64,000 bases of DNA from CAYUPI01 sp964446585 (GTDB lineage: Bacteria; Verrucomicrobiota; Verrucomicrobiia; Limisphaerales; UBA8199). The DNA lies in contig CAYUPI010000008.1 of assembly GCA_964446585.1 (NCBI GenBank), positions 108,525 through 172,524 of the forward strand, written 5' to 3'. Position 1 is the stretch's first letter, and the number at the start of each line of letters is the position of its first letter. Made by a program: the position numbers and the translations under genes. The notes below the pieces were generated by a model. It did not search any database, was not told the DNA's origin, and worked only from the letters and a program-made list of their open reading frames with translations. Below are positions 51,085-57,959 of this stretch, piece after piece.

Positions 51085-51801
51085 GTGTCTGATTACGCAG
51101 AACTTCAGGAGCGCTTGGGCTACCGGTTTCATAATCGAGACCTGCTGCAGCTTGCGTTGACGCACCCGTCCGTCGCCCACGAACAAGGTCTGCGCGTCCA
51201 GACCAATCAACGGCTCGAATTCCTCGGCGACGCCGTGCTGCAGTTGGTCCTGACGCGCGAGCTGTACGAAAAATTTCCGGCTTTCGGCGAGGGGCCGCTC
51301 ACCAAGGCGCGGGCGAAACTGGTGAATCGCCGGACGCTGGCGGAGCATGCCCGGCAGCTTGGACTGGGTGCGCATCTGATTTTGAGCCGGGGAGAGGAGC
51401 AGCATGGCGGGCGTGATCGGCAGTCTGCGCTGGCGGACACGTTTGAGGCGCTCCTTGGGGCTATTTTTCTGGACGGGGGCTTCGAGGCCGCACGGGAGTT
51501 TATCCTGAGCGAGTTCCTCGGCGCTTTTGGCGAGTTGTCCGCGCTGCCGATTCTCGAAAATCCGAAGGGCGAACTGCAGGAGCTCCTGCAAGCCGTTTCT
51601 TCCGAAGCGCCGCAATACTATGTCGCTTCAGCCACCGGGCCGGACCACGACCGCGTGTTCGAGTGCACGGTGCATCATGGCGGAGCCGAGCTGGCACGCG
51701 GCCAGGGCAAGAGTAAAAAGGACGCGGAAAGCCAGGCGGCGCTGGCGGCGCTGATGAAGCTGCGCAGCCAACTCAAAACGACAAGCGCGGTCGAGGAGTG
51801 A
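51085..51801 (+). CDS. rnc: ribonuclease III
   Basis: A 238-residue double-strand-specific RNase that processes rRNA and mRNA. The catalytic region contains TNQRLEFLGDAVLQLVLTRE (the nine-residue signature ERLEFLGDA with Glu and Asp) and ADTFEALLGAIFLDGGFEAA with the second acidic pair. The C-terminal dsRNA-binding domain (about residues 155-230) has NPKGELQELLQAVS and GQGKSKKDAESQAALAALM. GTG start at 51085. The palindrome-rich leader (50877-51016) lies just upstream, and rnc leaders are often self-cleaved, so autoregulation is possible. Confidence 0.96.
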   Translation: MSDYAELQERLGYRFHNRDLLQLALTHPSVAHEQGLRVQTNQRLEFLGDAVLQLVLTRELYEKFPAFGEGPLTKARAKLVNRRTLAEHARQLGLGAHLILSRGEEQHGGRDRQSALADTFEALLGAIFLDGGFEAAREFILSEFLGAFGELSALPILENPKGELQELLQAVSSEAPQYYVASATGPDHDRVFECTVHHGGAELARGQGKSKKDAESQAALAALMKLRSQLKTTSAVEE

Positions 51802-51805
51802 GCGA

Positions 51806-52018
51806 TGAGGGATGATGGAATGATGGAATGATGGAATGGTGGATAGATGGAATGGTGGGGGGGTGGAGATGGAGTAATGGAATGATGGATTGATGGATTC
51901 ATGAAATGCCTGGGGATTTGAGATCTTCTCCCTGTCATGCCACTTTCTAATATCAGGTCGAAAGTTCCGCAAAGGCCGCTCAATATTAGGATCGCAGGTT
52001 AGAGTCATCCTGTTAATC
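51806..52018 (+). repeat. dispersed repeat E, copy 1 (GATGGAATG tract plus conserved 3' half)
   Basis: A 5' half of imperfect GATGGAATGATGG-type repetition (to about 51905) is followed by a unique half. That half holds GGGGATTTGAGATCTTCTCC, TGTCATGCCACTTTC and AAGGCCGCTCAATATTAGGA. The same composite recurs at 54001-54205. Both copies directly precede a small orphan gene, and their 3' ends carry a GTTRRRY-like box (here GTTAATC at 52012-52018). Confidence 0.85.
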
Positions 52019-52037
52019 AATGTTTCGACAAGGTCCT

Positions 52038-52514
52038 ATGAAGCTTATCGCTAGTTTCGCGTCCGCAGTTCTGTTTTCCGCGGTCGCGCGAGGCGGGGCG
52101 TGGCCCGGAGTGGAATATGCGGAGGTTCGCGGTTATGCGTTCAATTTTGGTGGCGGACCCGCCAGCATCATTGTCGACGGAAAGTTGAATGCGACAGTTC
52201 TTAACAAGGAAGGAGCGTTGCTAACGAAGGCGCAGCTGAAGCGCCTGATCGCGGCACTCACCGAGAAACATCCATCTCATCCTGTGGCCTTATGCTTTAA
52301 TCCGCGGCACGCTTTCGTATTCTACGATCAGAGTGGGAAGCCCGTCGCGTCGGTTAATGTGTGCTTCGAGTGCCTTGCGGCCACGGCGAGCCCGGAGGGA
52401 ACTGTGCAGCCTTACGACTTAGCCGCGTTGGCGGACCTGAGTGCAGAGTTGAAGTTGAAGCGAGCACCTGATTCGGGTTTTCGAAAAAGGCTCGCGGAAA
52501 TGAGCAAGCGATGA
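52038..52514 (+). CDS. small exported protein, possible cassette gene
   Basis: 158 residues. Start MKLIASFASAVLFSAVARGG fits a signal peptide with cleavage after ARG or GGA. The mature part has WPGVEYAEVRGYAFNFGGGP, KEGALLTKAQLKRLIAAL and CFNPRHAFVFYDQSGKPVAS with NVCFECLAATASP. No family recognised; the two cysteine-containing segments might bind metal. It starts 20 bp after the GTTRRRY-like end of repeat E, and a degenerate attC-like hairpin follows its stop. ATG 52038 is preferred to 52020. Confidence 0.65.
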   Translation: MKLIASFASAVLFSAVARGGAWPGVEYAEVRGYAFNFGGGPASIIVDGKLNATVLNKEGALLTKAQLKRLIAALTEKHPSHPVALCFNPRHAFVFYDQSGKPVASVNVCFECLAATASPEGTVQPYDLAALADLSAELKLKRAPDSGFRKRLAEMSKR

Positions 52515-52577
52515 CGAACAAGCCGAACAAGGCGCCAGAGCCAACGCCGAGAGCCTGGCGTGGCTCATCTTTGACGC
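52514..52577 (+). other. degenerate attC-like hairpin
   Basis: R''-like GACGAAC overlaps the stop, followed by GCCGAAC, then AAGGCGCCAGAGCCAACGCC and GGCGTGGCTCATCTTTGACG, whose inner parts pair (GAGCCA with TGGCTC). The expected GTTRRRY box is missing; CCGAT and the next gene's start follow at once. It is probably an attC that lost its right box. Confidence 0.4.
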
Positions 52578-52581
52578 CGAT

Positions 52582-52875
52582 ATGAACACTATCCGATCCC
52601 GTCTGCCCGCAATTGCTTCATGACTGAGTTTTGCAGCACCCTTTGTCGCCGTGCTACTCTGGTTCGTAGCGCGTGGATGGCCGTACGGAATGCCGTACAG
52701 GAACGTCGTTTTGACCAAGCGCTACGCCTTCCTTGCGAGTGCTGTTCTCGGGGCTTGCATGCTCGTGATCGACGGGCGTAAGGAGCACAGGAGGCTGCTT
52801 TGGGGACCGATTGTCGGTCTTGCTCTGAGTTGCTGGCTATTCCTATGGACGGATCGGATGACGCATATTCTCTAG
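52582..52875 (+). pseudogene. small membrane protein gene with an in-frame TGA at codon 14
   Basis: From ATG 52582 the frame reads MNTIRSRLPAIAS, then TGA, then LSFAAPFVAVLLWFVARGWP and on to the stop at 52873-52875 (MTHIL). The first helix (FAAPFVAVLLWFVARG) lies after the TGA, and later helices follow (FLASAVLGACMLVID, IVGLALSCWLFLW). The reading either starts internally at GTG 52651 with a truncated helix, or the TGA is a disabling mutation or sequencing error. The protein is unrecognised. It lies between attC-like sites. Confidence 0.5.
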
Positions 52876-52992
52876 CCAACAAGCGGTCTCCGCTGGACCC
52901 CGGACTGGTGGGGCGCAAGGGTGAGGACGTGAGGACTTACCTATTTTTCCGGCCTTTGAGGCTTCTAATCCTTCCTATACTCTGAACGGAAC

Positions 52993-54003
52993 ATGATTGC
53001 GGCGGAACGCGAACAATTCCTCCAGCGCCTGGCTCTGTTCCGGGAGCTGGAGGCCGGCGAGCTCCGCGCGCTGGCCGAGGTCGCCCAGGTCGTCCAGTTT
53101 CCGGCCTCAGCGCTGATTTTCCGAGAAGGAGAAGCCGGGGACTGCGCCTACGTTGTCGTCCAGGGATCGGTGCAGGTCTTCGCCATCGACCGGAACGGCG
53201 ACGAAGTGGTCCTGGCGCAGCTCAAGGAGCTCGACCACGTCGGCGAGCAGTCGTTCTTGCCCGGCCGCTCCGGTCGTCGAAACGCGAGCCTTCGCGCGTG
53301 TGAGGACAGTACGCTGCTCCGAATCCCCAAGGGGGAGTTCCAGAAGGTCCTGGCGCAACGACAGACACTGAAGGACCTGTTGTCCCAGACGGGACAGCAG
53401 CAGCTCCGAGCGAACGTGCTGCGAACTGCGAGGTTGGCGCGGATGTGGGCGCTGTTTATGTTCATTAACGGCTTCATCAGTATCGGCATCCTGTGCGGGC
53501 TGGCCATGGTCTTCCAGACGCCGTTTATTTTTCCCTCGCTGGGGGCCACCGCGTTCCTGGTGTTCTTCACGCCCACGACTCCGGCGGCGAGTCCACGGAA
53601 CGCGCTGTGCAGTCACGCCATCGGTATCGTCTGCGGATACGGAGCGCTGTGGGTGACAGGGTTGGAGCATGCGGGGCCGGCCATCGTCACGGAACTTGGT
53701 TGGAGCAGGATCCTGGCGGTGGCCCTGTCCCTGGCCACGACCGGAGCGCTGATGATTCTCCTGAACGTTCCGCATCCTCCAGCGGCAGCGACGACGTTGA
53801 TCGTGTCCCTTGGCGTGGTCAGCAGGCCCGCGTACCTCGTCGTCCTCGAGGCCGCAGTCGGTCTGCTGGTGGTACAGGCAATCATAATCAATCGGCTGAC
53901 GGGGGTGAGGTACCCGTTCTGGGCCGGCGTCCCGGCGCCGAAGATCGGCGTGCTGGCCGGCCGAGGCGCATTGCAGCGGTTTACGCGGTTTCTCGGAGGA
54001 TGA
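52993..54003 (+). CDS. cyclic-nucleotide-binding domain fused to HPP-family membrane protein
   Basis: 336 residues. N-terminal cNMP-binding fold (about 1-130): IFREGEAGDCAYVVVQGSVQ, the glycine-rich beta-roll with GEQSFLPGRSGRRNASLRAC near the phosphate-binding cassette. After a helix comes an HPP domain (about 155-320) with four hydrophobic helices and PFIFPSLGATAFLVFFTPTT and LLNVPHPPAAATTLIVSLGV, where P-H-P-P-A is the HPP signature. Some plant HPP proteins carry nitrite across membranes. The fusion suggests ligand-gated transport. ATG 52993; the gene is longer than its cassette-like neighbours and may be native. Confidence 0.85.
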   Translation: MIAAEREQFLQRLALFRELEAGELRALAEVAQVVQFPASALIFREGEAGDCAYVVVQGSVQVFAIDRNGDEVVLAQLKELDHVGEQSFLPGRSGRRNASLRACEDSTLLRIPKGEFQKVLAQRQTLKDLLSQTGQQQLRANVLRTARLARMWALFMFINGFISIGILCGLAMVFQTPFIFPSLGATAFLVFFTPTTPAASPRNALCSHAIGIVCGYGALWVTGLEHAGPAIVTELGWSRILAVALSLATTGALMILLNVPHPPAAATTLIVSLGVVSRPAYLVVLEAAVGLLVVQAIIINRLTGVRYPFWAGVPAPKIGVLAGRGALQRFTRFLGG

Positions 54004-54205
54004 TGGATGATGTCGGGAGGGATGGAATGATGGAGTGATGGAGCGGTGGAATGGTGGGGTGGTGGATAAATGGATGGATGGACTAATGAAAAGCCCGGAG
54101 ATTTGAGATTTCTCCTTGTCATGGCACTTTCTGGTATGAGGCCGAAAGTCCCTGGAAGGCCGCTCAAAATCAGGACCGCAGGTCAAAATGACCTGGTGAT
54201 CACTC
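54001..54205 (+). repeat. dispersed repeat E, copy 2
   Basis: GATGGAGTGATGGAGCGGTG-type repetition, then the conserved half (CGGAGATTTGAGATTTCTCC, TGTCATGGCACTTTCTGG, GGAAGGCCGCTCAAAATCAG), clearly homologous to 51840-52015. It is followed without a gap by the box GTTAGGT at 54206-54212. Its first bases overlap the stop of the HPP gene. Confidence 0.85.
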
Positions 54206-54212
54206 GTTAGGT
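54206..54212 (+). other. cassette 5' boundary box GTTAGGT
   Basis: Fits GTTRRRY and is the exact reverse complement of the ACCTAAC box at 54459-54465, so it marks the left end of the cassette carrying 54240-54464. Confidence 0.75.
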
Positions 54213-54239
54213 TTGCGACCCTTGGGGCGCCTTACTAAT

Positions 54240-54464
54240 ATGAACGCGGGATCGATGATAGGAATGACCGGGGTCGTTCTTTCAGTTTTAGGCGGTCTCT
54301 GGTATTGGCGAATCAGTCAGTTCGCGGCGAGCTTCGTAGGGACAGCTATGGTTGCAAATCTTGACAGAACGGCGAAGCTTGCGGTTGGTGTGGTGTGCCT
54401 CGGGTTGTTTGTATTTCTAATAGGTGTGATAATTAATTTGTTTACAAGAGATGAAGACACCTAA
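54240..54464 (+). CDS. two-helix membrane protein, cassette gene
   Basis: 74 residues: MNAGSMIGMTGVVLSVLGGL, a soluble turn with NLDRTAKLAVG, and a second helix VVCLGLFVFLIGVIINLF followed by TRDEDT. No family recognised. The TAA stop is inside the R'' box ACCTAAC, which is common for cassette genes. Flanking boxes GTTAGGT and ACCTAAC are exact complements. ATG 54240; an upstream frame would start in the boundary region. Confidence 0.65.
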   Translation: MNAGSMIGMTGVVLSVLGGLWYWRISQFAASFVGTAMVANLDRTAKLAVGVVCLGLFVFLIGVIINLFTRDEDT

Positions 54465-54581
54465 CTCTTGCTGCAGTGAACCGCCGCCGCGCCTGCCGTT
54501 TTCTTACTTTGGCGTAATCTTGGAGTCGGTGGCTTCAGCGGGCGTCGCTGTCGGCGGCAGTCATCGAGCGTCGCGTTAAGC
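54459..54581 (+). other. attC site
   Basis: R'' ACCTAAC (54459-54465), left arm TTGCTGCAGTGAACCGCCGC, right arm GTCGGCGGCAGTCATCGAGC, right box GTTAAGC (54575-54581). 123 bp, within the usual attC size range. The arms pair imperfectly (GCTGCAGTGAACCGCC with GGCGGCAGTCATCGAGC), leaving unpaired bases. Confidence 0.75.
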
Positions 54582-54586
54582 TAGCT

Positions 54587-54856
54587 ATGAACATCCGGAC
54601 GCGTCGCATTTTGGGAATTGGATTGCTGGCGCTTTCGATTTTGGGTGGCATCGTTCTGCAGGTGGCGACTGGCGAGTTGGTAACCGATGAGTCGAAATCG
54701 CGGGTCACCGATGGTGGACCATTTACCCATCCGATCTTGATAACGCACATAGTGGTTTTGAAGGCTAGTTATGCAATCCCGCTGGCCGCTGGCGCTGCGG
54801 CTGGCCTTCTTTGTTTGGTCTTGCCGCCGCGGAGGCCACCAGTGATCCCGCAATGA
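54587..54856 (+). CDS. two-helix membrane protein, cassette gene
   Basis: 89 residues with helices RILGIGLLALSILGGIVLQV and SYAIPLAAGAAAGLLCLVLP, a soluble loop between them (residues about 26-60) and a Pro/Arg tail. Unrecognised. The ATG is five bases after the box GTTAAGC, and the 3' box GCTTAAC at 54867-54873 is its exact reverse complement, so the gene fills a complete cassette. Confidence 0.6.
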   Translation: MNIRTRRILGIGLLALSILGGIVLQVATGELVTDESKSRVTDGGPFTHPILITHIVVLKASYAIPLAAGAAAGLLCLVLPPRRPPVIPQ

Positions 54857-54866
54857 AGTACCCTGA

Positions 54867-54873
54867 GCTTAAC
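54867..54873 (+). other. cassette 3' boundary box GCTTAAC
   Basis: Exact complement of GTTAAGC at 54575-54581. The following bases (AAGACGCGCCAGCCC and GCAGCGTCC) look like attC arms, but no GTTRRRY box is found before the ribBA gene at 55001. The last attC of this array is probably truncated or degenerate. Confidence 0.65.
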
Positions 54874-55000
54874 AAGACGCGCCAGCCCACGCCGGGAGTC
54901 CGTCTCGCAGCGTCCAGTAGCTTGACGACACAGCACTAAGCCCTCCGGGGACTTTTGCGGCTGGCAATTCCCGACCCGGCGGCTAGTTTGTGATGGCTGT

Positions 55001-56200
55001 ATGACGCAAAGTTTCAACTCCATCGATTCGGTCACCGAAGATCTGCGGCGCGGCAAGATGGTCATCGTCGTGGACGACGCGGACCGCGAGAATGAGGGAG
55101 ACCTGATCATAGCGGCGCAATGCATTTCAACGGAAACCGTGAACTTCATGGCCAAACACGGGCGCGGTCTGATCTGCGTGCCGACGACTTCCGAGCGCCT
55201 GCAACAACTTGGCATCGAACGCATGGTCCAGCAAAACCGGGAGACGTTCAAAACTGATTTCCAGGTGAGCGTCGATGCCGCGCGCGGGATCACCACCGGC
55301 ATCAGCGCCGGCGACCGCGCGGAAACCATCCGCATCATGGCCGAGCCGACGGCGGTGGCGGAGGATTTAGTCCAGCCCGGGCACGTTTTCCCGTTGCGCG
55401 CCCGGCCGGGCGGCGTGCTCCAGCGCGCCGGCCACACCGAGGCCGCCGTGGACCTGGTCAAGCTCGCGGGTTTTCGCCCGATCGGAGTGATCTGCGAAAT
55501 CATGAGCGACGACGGTTCGATGGCCCGGCTGCCGGAGCTCCGCAAGTTCGCACGCCAGCATCAGCTCAAGATCTGCACCATCGCGGACTTGATTCATTTT
55601 CGGCGTACGCGGGAAAAACTGGTTGAACGAGTTGAGCTCGTCCAGATGCCGAGCGAGTACGGCGACTTTGATCTGCACCTGTACCGTTCGAAGATTGATA
55701 ATCAGCATCATCTGGCGCTGGTTTGTGGTGAGGTGGCTGGCAAATCCAACGTGCTGGTCCGCGTCCACAGCGAGTGCCTCACGGGGGATGTGTTTGGCTC
55801 GCGCCGCTGCGATTGCGGACCGCAATTGCAGCAGGCCCTGCGGCAGGTAGCGCAGGAGGGCCGCGGAGTAGTGGTCTATATGCGCCAGGAAGGTCGCGGC
55901 ATTGGGCTCGTCCCCAAAATCAAGGCCTACAAACTGCAAGAGCAGGGCTACGACACGGTCGAAGCCAACCAAAAGCTCGGTTTCGGCATGGACCTGCGAG
56001 AATACGGCATTGGCGCTCAGATTCTGGTGGATTTGGGCCTTAAAACGATCCGGTTGCTGACGAATAACCCGCGCAAAGTGGTCGGCCTCGAGGGCTACGG
56101 CCTGGAAATCGTCGAGCAAGTGCCCATCAAAACCAAACCGAACCATTTCAACCAGCACTATTTGAAGACGAAGCGGGAGAAGCTTGGGCACCTGCTGTGA
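55001..56200 (+). CDS. ribBA: bifunctional 3,4-dihydroxy-2-butanone-4-phosphate synthase / GTP cyclohydrolase II
   Basis: A 399-residue fusion that makes both riboflavin precursors. The RibB half (1 to about 205) has IVVDDADRENEGDLIIAAQC, HGRGLICVP, TDFQVSVDAARGITTGISAG and RPGGVLQRAGHTEAAVDL, with the acidic and histidine residues of the synthase. The RibA half (about 205-399) has HSECLTGDVFGSRRCDCG (three zinc cysteines) and VVVYMRQEGRGIGLVPKI, the GTP-ring-opening arginine loop. No FMN riboswitch is visible upstream. ribH follows after a repeat-filled 263-bp gap, so the two probably share a transcript. Confidence 0.96.
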   Translation: MTQSFNSIDSVTEDLRRGKMVIVVDDADRENEGDLIIAAQCISTETVNFMAKHGRGLICVPTTSERLQQLGIERMVQQNRETFKTDFQVSVDAARGITTGISAGDRAETIRIMAEPTAVAEDLVQPGHVFPLRARPGGVLQRAGHTEAAVDLVKLAGFRPIGVICEIMSDDGSMARLPELRKFARQHQLKICTIADLIHFRRTREKLVERVELVQMPSEYGDFDLHLYRSKIDNQHHLALVCGEVAGKSNVLVRVHSECLTGDVFGSRRCDCGPQLQQALRQVAQEGRGVVVYMRQEGRGIGLVPKIKAYKLQEQGYDTVEANQKLGFGMDLREYGIGAQILVDLGLKTIRLLTNNPRKVVGLEGYGLEIVEQVPIKTKPNHFNQHYLKTKREKLGHLL

Positions 56201-56270
56201 GGAAGGACGAAGGTCGAGGGGCGAAGGGCGAAGGGCGAAAGTCGAAGGGCGAGGGGCGAATGCCTAAAGA
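56201..56270 (+). repeat. imperfect heptad tandem repeat
   Basis: Repeated CGAAGGG / CGAGGGG units immediately after the ribBA stop (for example GGGCGAAGGGCGAAGG). A simple sequence tract between ribBA and ribH. Confidence 0.8.
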
Positions 56271-56344
56271 GTGTCGAATGTCGAAATGGAGAAATGGGAT
56301 AGAGGCAAGATGTCTGAGCTTTTCCAACGAGATTTGCCCGTGAC

Positions 56345-56418
56345 TTGTAGCCGCCGAGGTGAGTCGGCGGGGATCTATGGGTCGAAACGCATCCGCCGAC
56401 TGACGTCGGCGGCTACAA
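56345..56418. repeat. palindromic element, family A-like (GCCGCCGA version)
   Basis: Arms TTGTAGCCGCCGAGGTGAGT and CCGACTGACGTCGGCGGCTA-CAA around a short centre. It is the two-arm version of single arms seen at 10979 and 12842. It lies between ribBA and ribH. Confidence 0.85.
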
Positions 56419-56463
56419 GGGCTCAAAGGTCTAGCTTAGGGATTTGCGAATTTCCTAATCGCT

Positions 56464-56952
56464 ATGCTTAAACGGATAAAGAGAAGCCGAGTCCGGGTTA
56501 CGGACGACCGATTTGCGATCGTCGCCTCACGATACAACGCGCGGTATGTCGATGCCATGGTGCGGGCCGCCCTGGCCGAGCTCAAGCGCGCCCGGGCAAC
56601 TCAGGTCCAGGTTATCCGAGTCCCGGGAGCGTTCGAGATTCCGATCGTTGCGGCCCGGCTCGCCGCGACTGCGCATGGTTCGCTCTCCGCCGTCATTTGC
56701 CTTGGAGTAATCCTGCGTGGCGAGACCGCGCATGCGGCGCACATTGGAGAGGCGGTGACTCGCGCGCTGATGGAAATTCAATTGCGCCACGGGGTTCCCT
56801 TGATTCACGAAGTGCTGCTGCTTGAAAACCAGGAGCAGGCGCGCTCGCGCTGTCTCAACCGCAAGCACAACCGCGGCGCCGAAGCCGCCCAAACCGCCCT
56901 GGCGATGGCTGAAGTCATGAGAGGATTGAATGGAATAACGAAACCCGAATGA
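56464..56952 (+). CDS. ribH: 6,7-dimethyl-8-ribityllumazine synthase
   Basis: 162 residues; makes lumazine from the pyrimidinedione and dihydroxybutanone phosphate, the step before riboflavin synthase. Motifs: FAIVASRYNARYVDAM, VIRVPGAFEIPIVAARLA, ICLGVILRGETAHAAHIG, and HEVLLLENQEQARSR with NRKHNRGAEAAQTAL. RibE (riboflavin synthase) and RibD are not in the window. The last residues (NGITKPE) fall in a repeat-like segment, so the C-terminus may have been remodelled. ATG 56464. Confidence 0.94.
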   Translation: MLKRIKRSRVRVTDDRFAIVASRYNARYVDAMVRAALAELKRARATQVQVIRVPGAFEIPIVAARLAATAHGSLSAVICLGVILRGETAHAAHIGEAVTRALMEIQLRHGVPLIHEVLLLENQEQARSRCLNRKHNRGAEAAQTALAMAEVMRGLNGITKPE

Positions 56953-56962
56953 CGAAGCACGG

Positions 56963-57075
56963 AGCGCGGCTGTGGCGAAGACCAGCCGCAGCGCGGTCCG
57001 ATTCGTCAATCGCCCGCGAATCGAAGGCGTATTACATTCATGTGAGCTGAGGCTGGGCTTCGCCACAGCCGCGCT
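56963..57075. repeat. palindromic element, family H
   Basis: Perfect 18-bp inverted arms AGCGCGGCTGTGGCGAAG (56963-56980) and CTTCGCCACAGCCGCGCT (57058-57075), just after ribH. It may serve as the ribBA-ribH terminator. Confidence 0.88.
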
Positions 57076-57176
57076 TTCACCGACCCTCTCACGAAAAATC
57101 TCACAAAACTCTTGCACTGAAATTTTGCGGATGGTACGTTGCTCCGTCTTATTTTCTAGGAAATTGAAGGGTTAAT

Positions 57177-57890
57177 ATGAAGAAAACTTGTTTACTGGTT
57201 GTTGTCAGCACTTTGACCTCGCTCGGGGCTGTACAAGCCGGGGAAATCTCGGGCACCGTCACGCTGAATGGCACACCGCCGCCGGAATTGGAAATCAAGC
57301 AAATCAAAGACGACCCCAATTGCGGCAAGCTGCACACGGAAGCGGTCAGGACGCGGTTTTATGTCGTCGGCGCCAATAAAGGACTGGCCGATGCGTTTGT
57401 CACGCTCAAAGGAATCAGCGGTAAGTCCACGGGCGCGTCCGCAACTCCGGCGATGATCGACCAAAAAGGGTGCGAATATCAGCCGTACGTCATGGGGATC
57501 CAGACCGGCCAGAAAATCCTCGTGAAAAACTCCGATCCGTTGCTGCACAACATTCATCCGACGCCCACCGCTTCCGGGAACAAGGAAGATAACAAAGCCC
57601 AGCCGCCGAACGGCCCCGAGTTGACATTCGTGTTTCCCTCCCCCGAGATGTTCCTGCGGTTCAAGTGCGACGTGCATCCGTGGATGTTCGCGTATGCCTG
57701 CGTGATGGATCATCCCTACTTTGCGGTGACCGACAAGGATGGCAAGTACACCATCAAAGATGTGCCTGACGGGAAATACACGCTGGAAGTTTATCATCGA
57801 AAAGCGGCGCCGGTCAGCGCCCCGATGTCGGTCGAGATCGAGGTCAAGGGCGGCAGCGTGACGAAAGATTTCACACTCGAAGCAAAATAG
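57177..57890 (+). CDS. periplasmic cupredoxin-like protein with carboxypeptidase-regulatory-like tail
   Basis: A 237-residue exported protein (KKTCLLVVVSTLTSLGAVQA signal). A beta-rich middle holds PYVMGIQTGQKILVKNSDPL, LLHNIHPTPTASG and FVFPSPEMFLRFKCDVHPWM, which supplies a His, Cys, His, Met set typical of type-1 copper sites. The C-terminal part (from DHPYFAVTDKDGKYTIKDVP) is a carboxypeptidase-regulatory-like beta-sandwich. It probably transfers electrons or copper in the periplasm and sits directly upstream of the cytochrome oxidase assembly genes. It is not oxidase subunit II: no Cu-A C-x3-C-x3-H pattern and no membrane hairpin. Confidence 0.82.
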   Translation: MKKTCLLVVVSTLTSLGAVQAGEISGTVTLNGTPPPELEIKQIKDDPNCGKLHTEAVRTRFYVVGANKGLADAFVTLKGISGKSTGASATPAMIDQKGCEYQPYVMGIQTGQKILVKNSDPLLHNIHPTPTASGNKEDNKAQPPNGPELTFVFPSPEMFLRFKCDVHPWMFAYACVMDHPYFAVTDKDGKYTIKDVPDGKYTLEVYHRKAAPVSAPMSVEIEVKGGSVTKDFTLEAK

Positions 57891-57907
57891 CGATTGTTGG
57901 CAGAGAG

Positions 57908-57940
57908 CCGCTGTGACCGGTCGTAGTCGCAGCGGTTTTT
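57908..57940 (+). terminator. rho-independent terminator
   Basis: Stem CCGCTGTGAC / GTCGCAGCGG (9 Watson-Crick pairs plus one G-T) with an 8-nt loop and a run of five T (57936-57940), 18 bp past the cupredoxin-like stop. It would separate that gene from heme A synthase. Confidence 0.85.
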
Positions 57941-57959
57941 GCTTTTCATCAAATGCTAC

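Noticed and set aside
51806..51905. CRISPR-like array
   Set aside because: Units are short, contiguous and imperfect (GATGGAATG type) with no regular spacers, and no cas genes are present.
53107..54186. 359-codon minus-strand frame antisense to the cNMP-HPP gene
   Set aside because: It mirrors a well-supported plus-strand gene and then translates repeat E into Ser/His/Pro-rich sequence; no family features.
54874..55000. FMN riboswitch upstream of ribBA
   Set aside because: The conserved RFN core (AGGGCGGGGTG-type start and matching helices) is not visible; the region instead looks like a truncated attC plus leader.
38000..55000. Integron integrase gene
   Set aside because: I looked for a tyrosine recombinase near both cassette arrays; none of the frames has the R...H-x-x-R...Y pattern, so the arrays are described as integrase-less.
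57177..57890. Cytochrome c oxidase subunit II
   Set aside because: It has a copper-type His/Cys/His/Met set but lacks the two N-terminal membrane helices and the Cu-A C-x3-C-x3-H motif.
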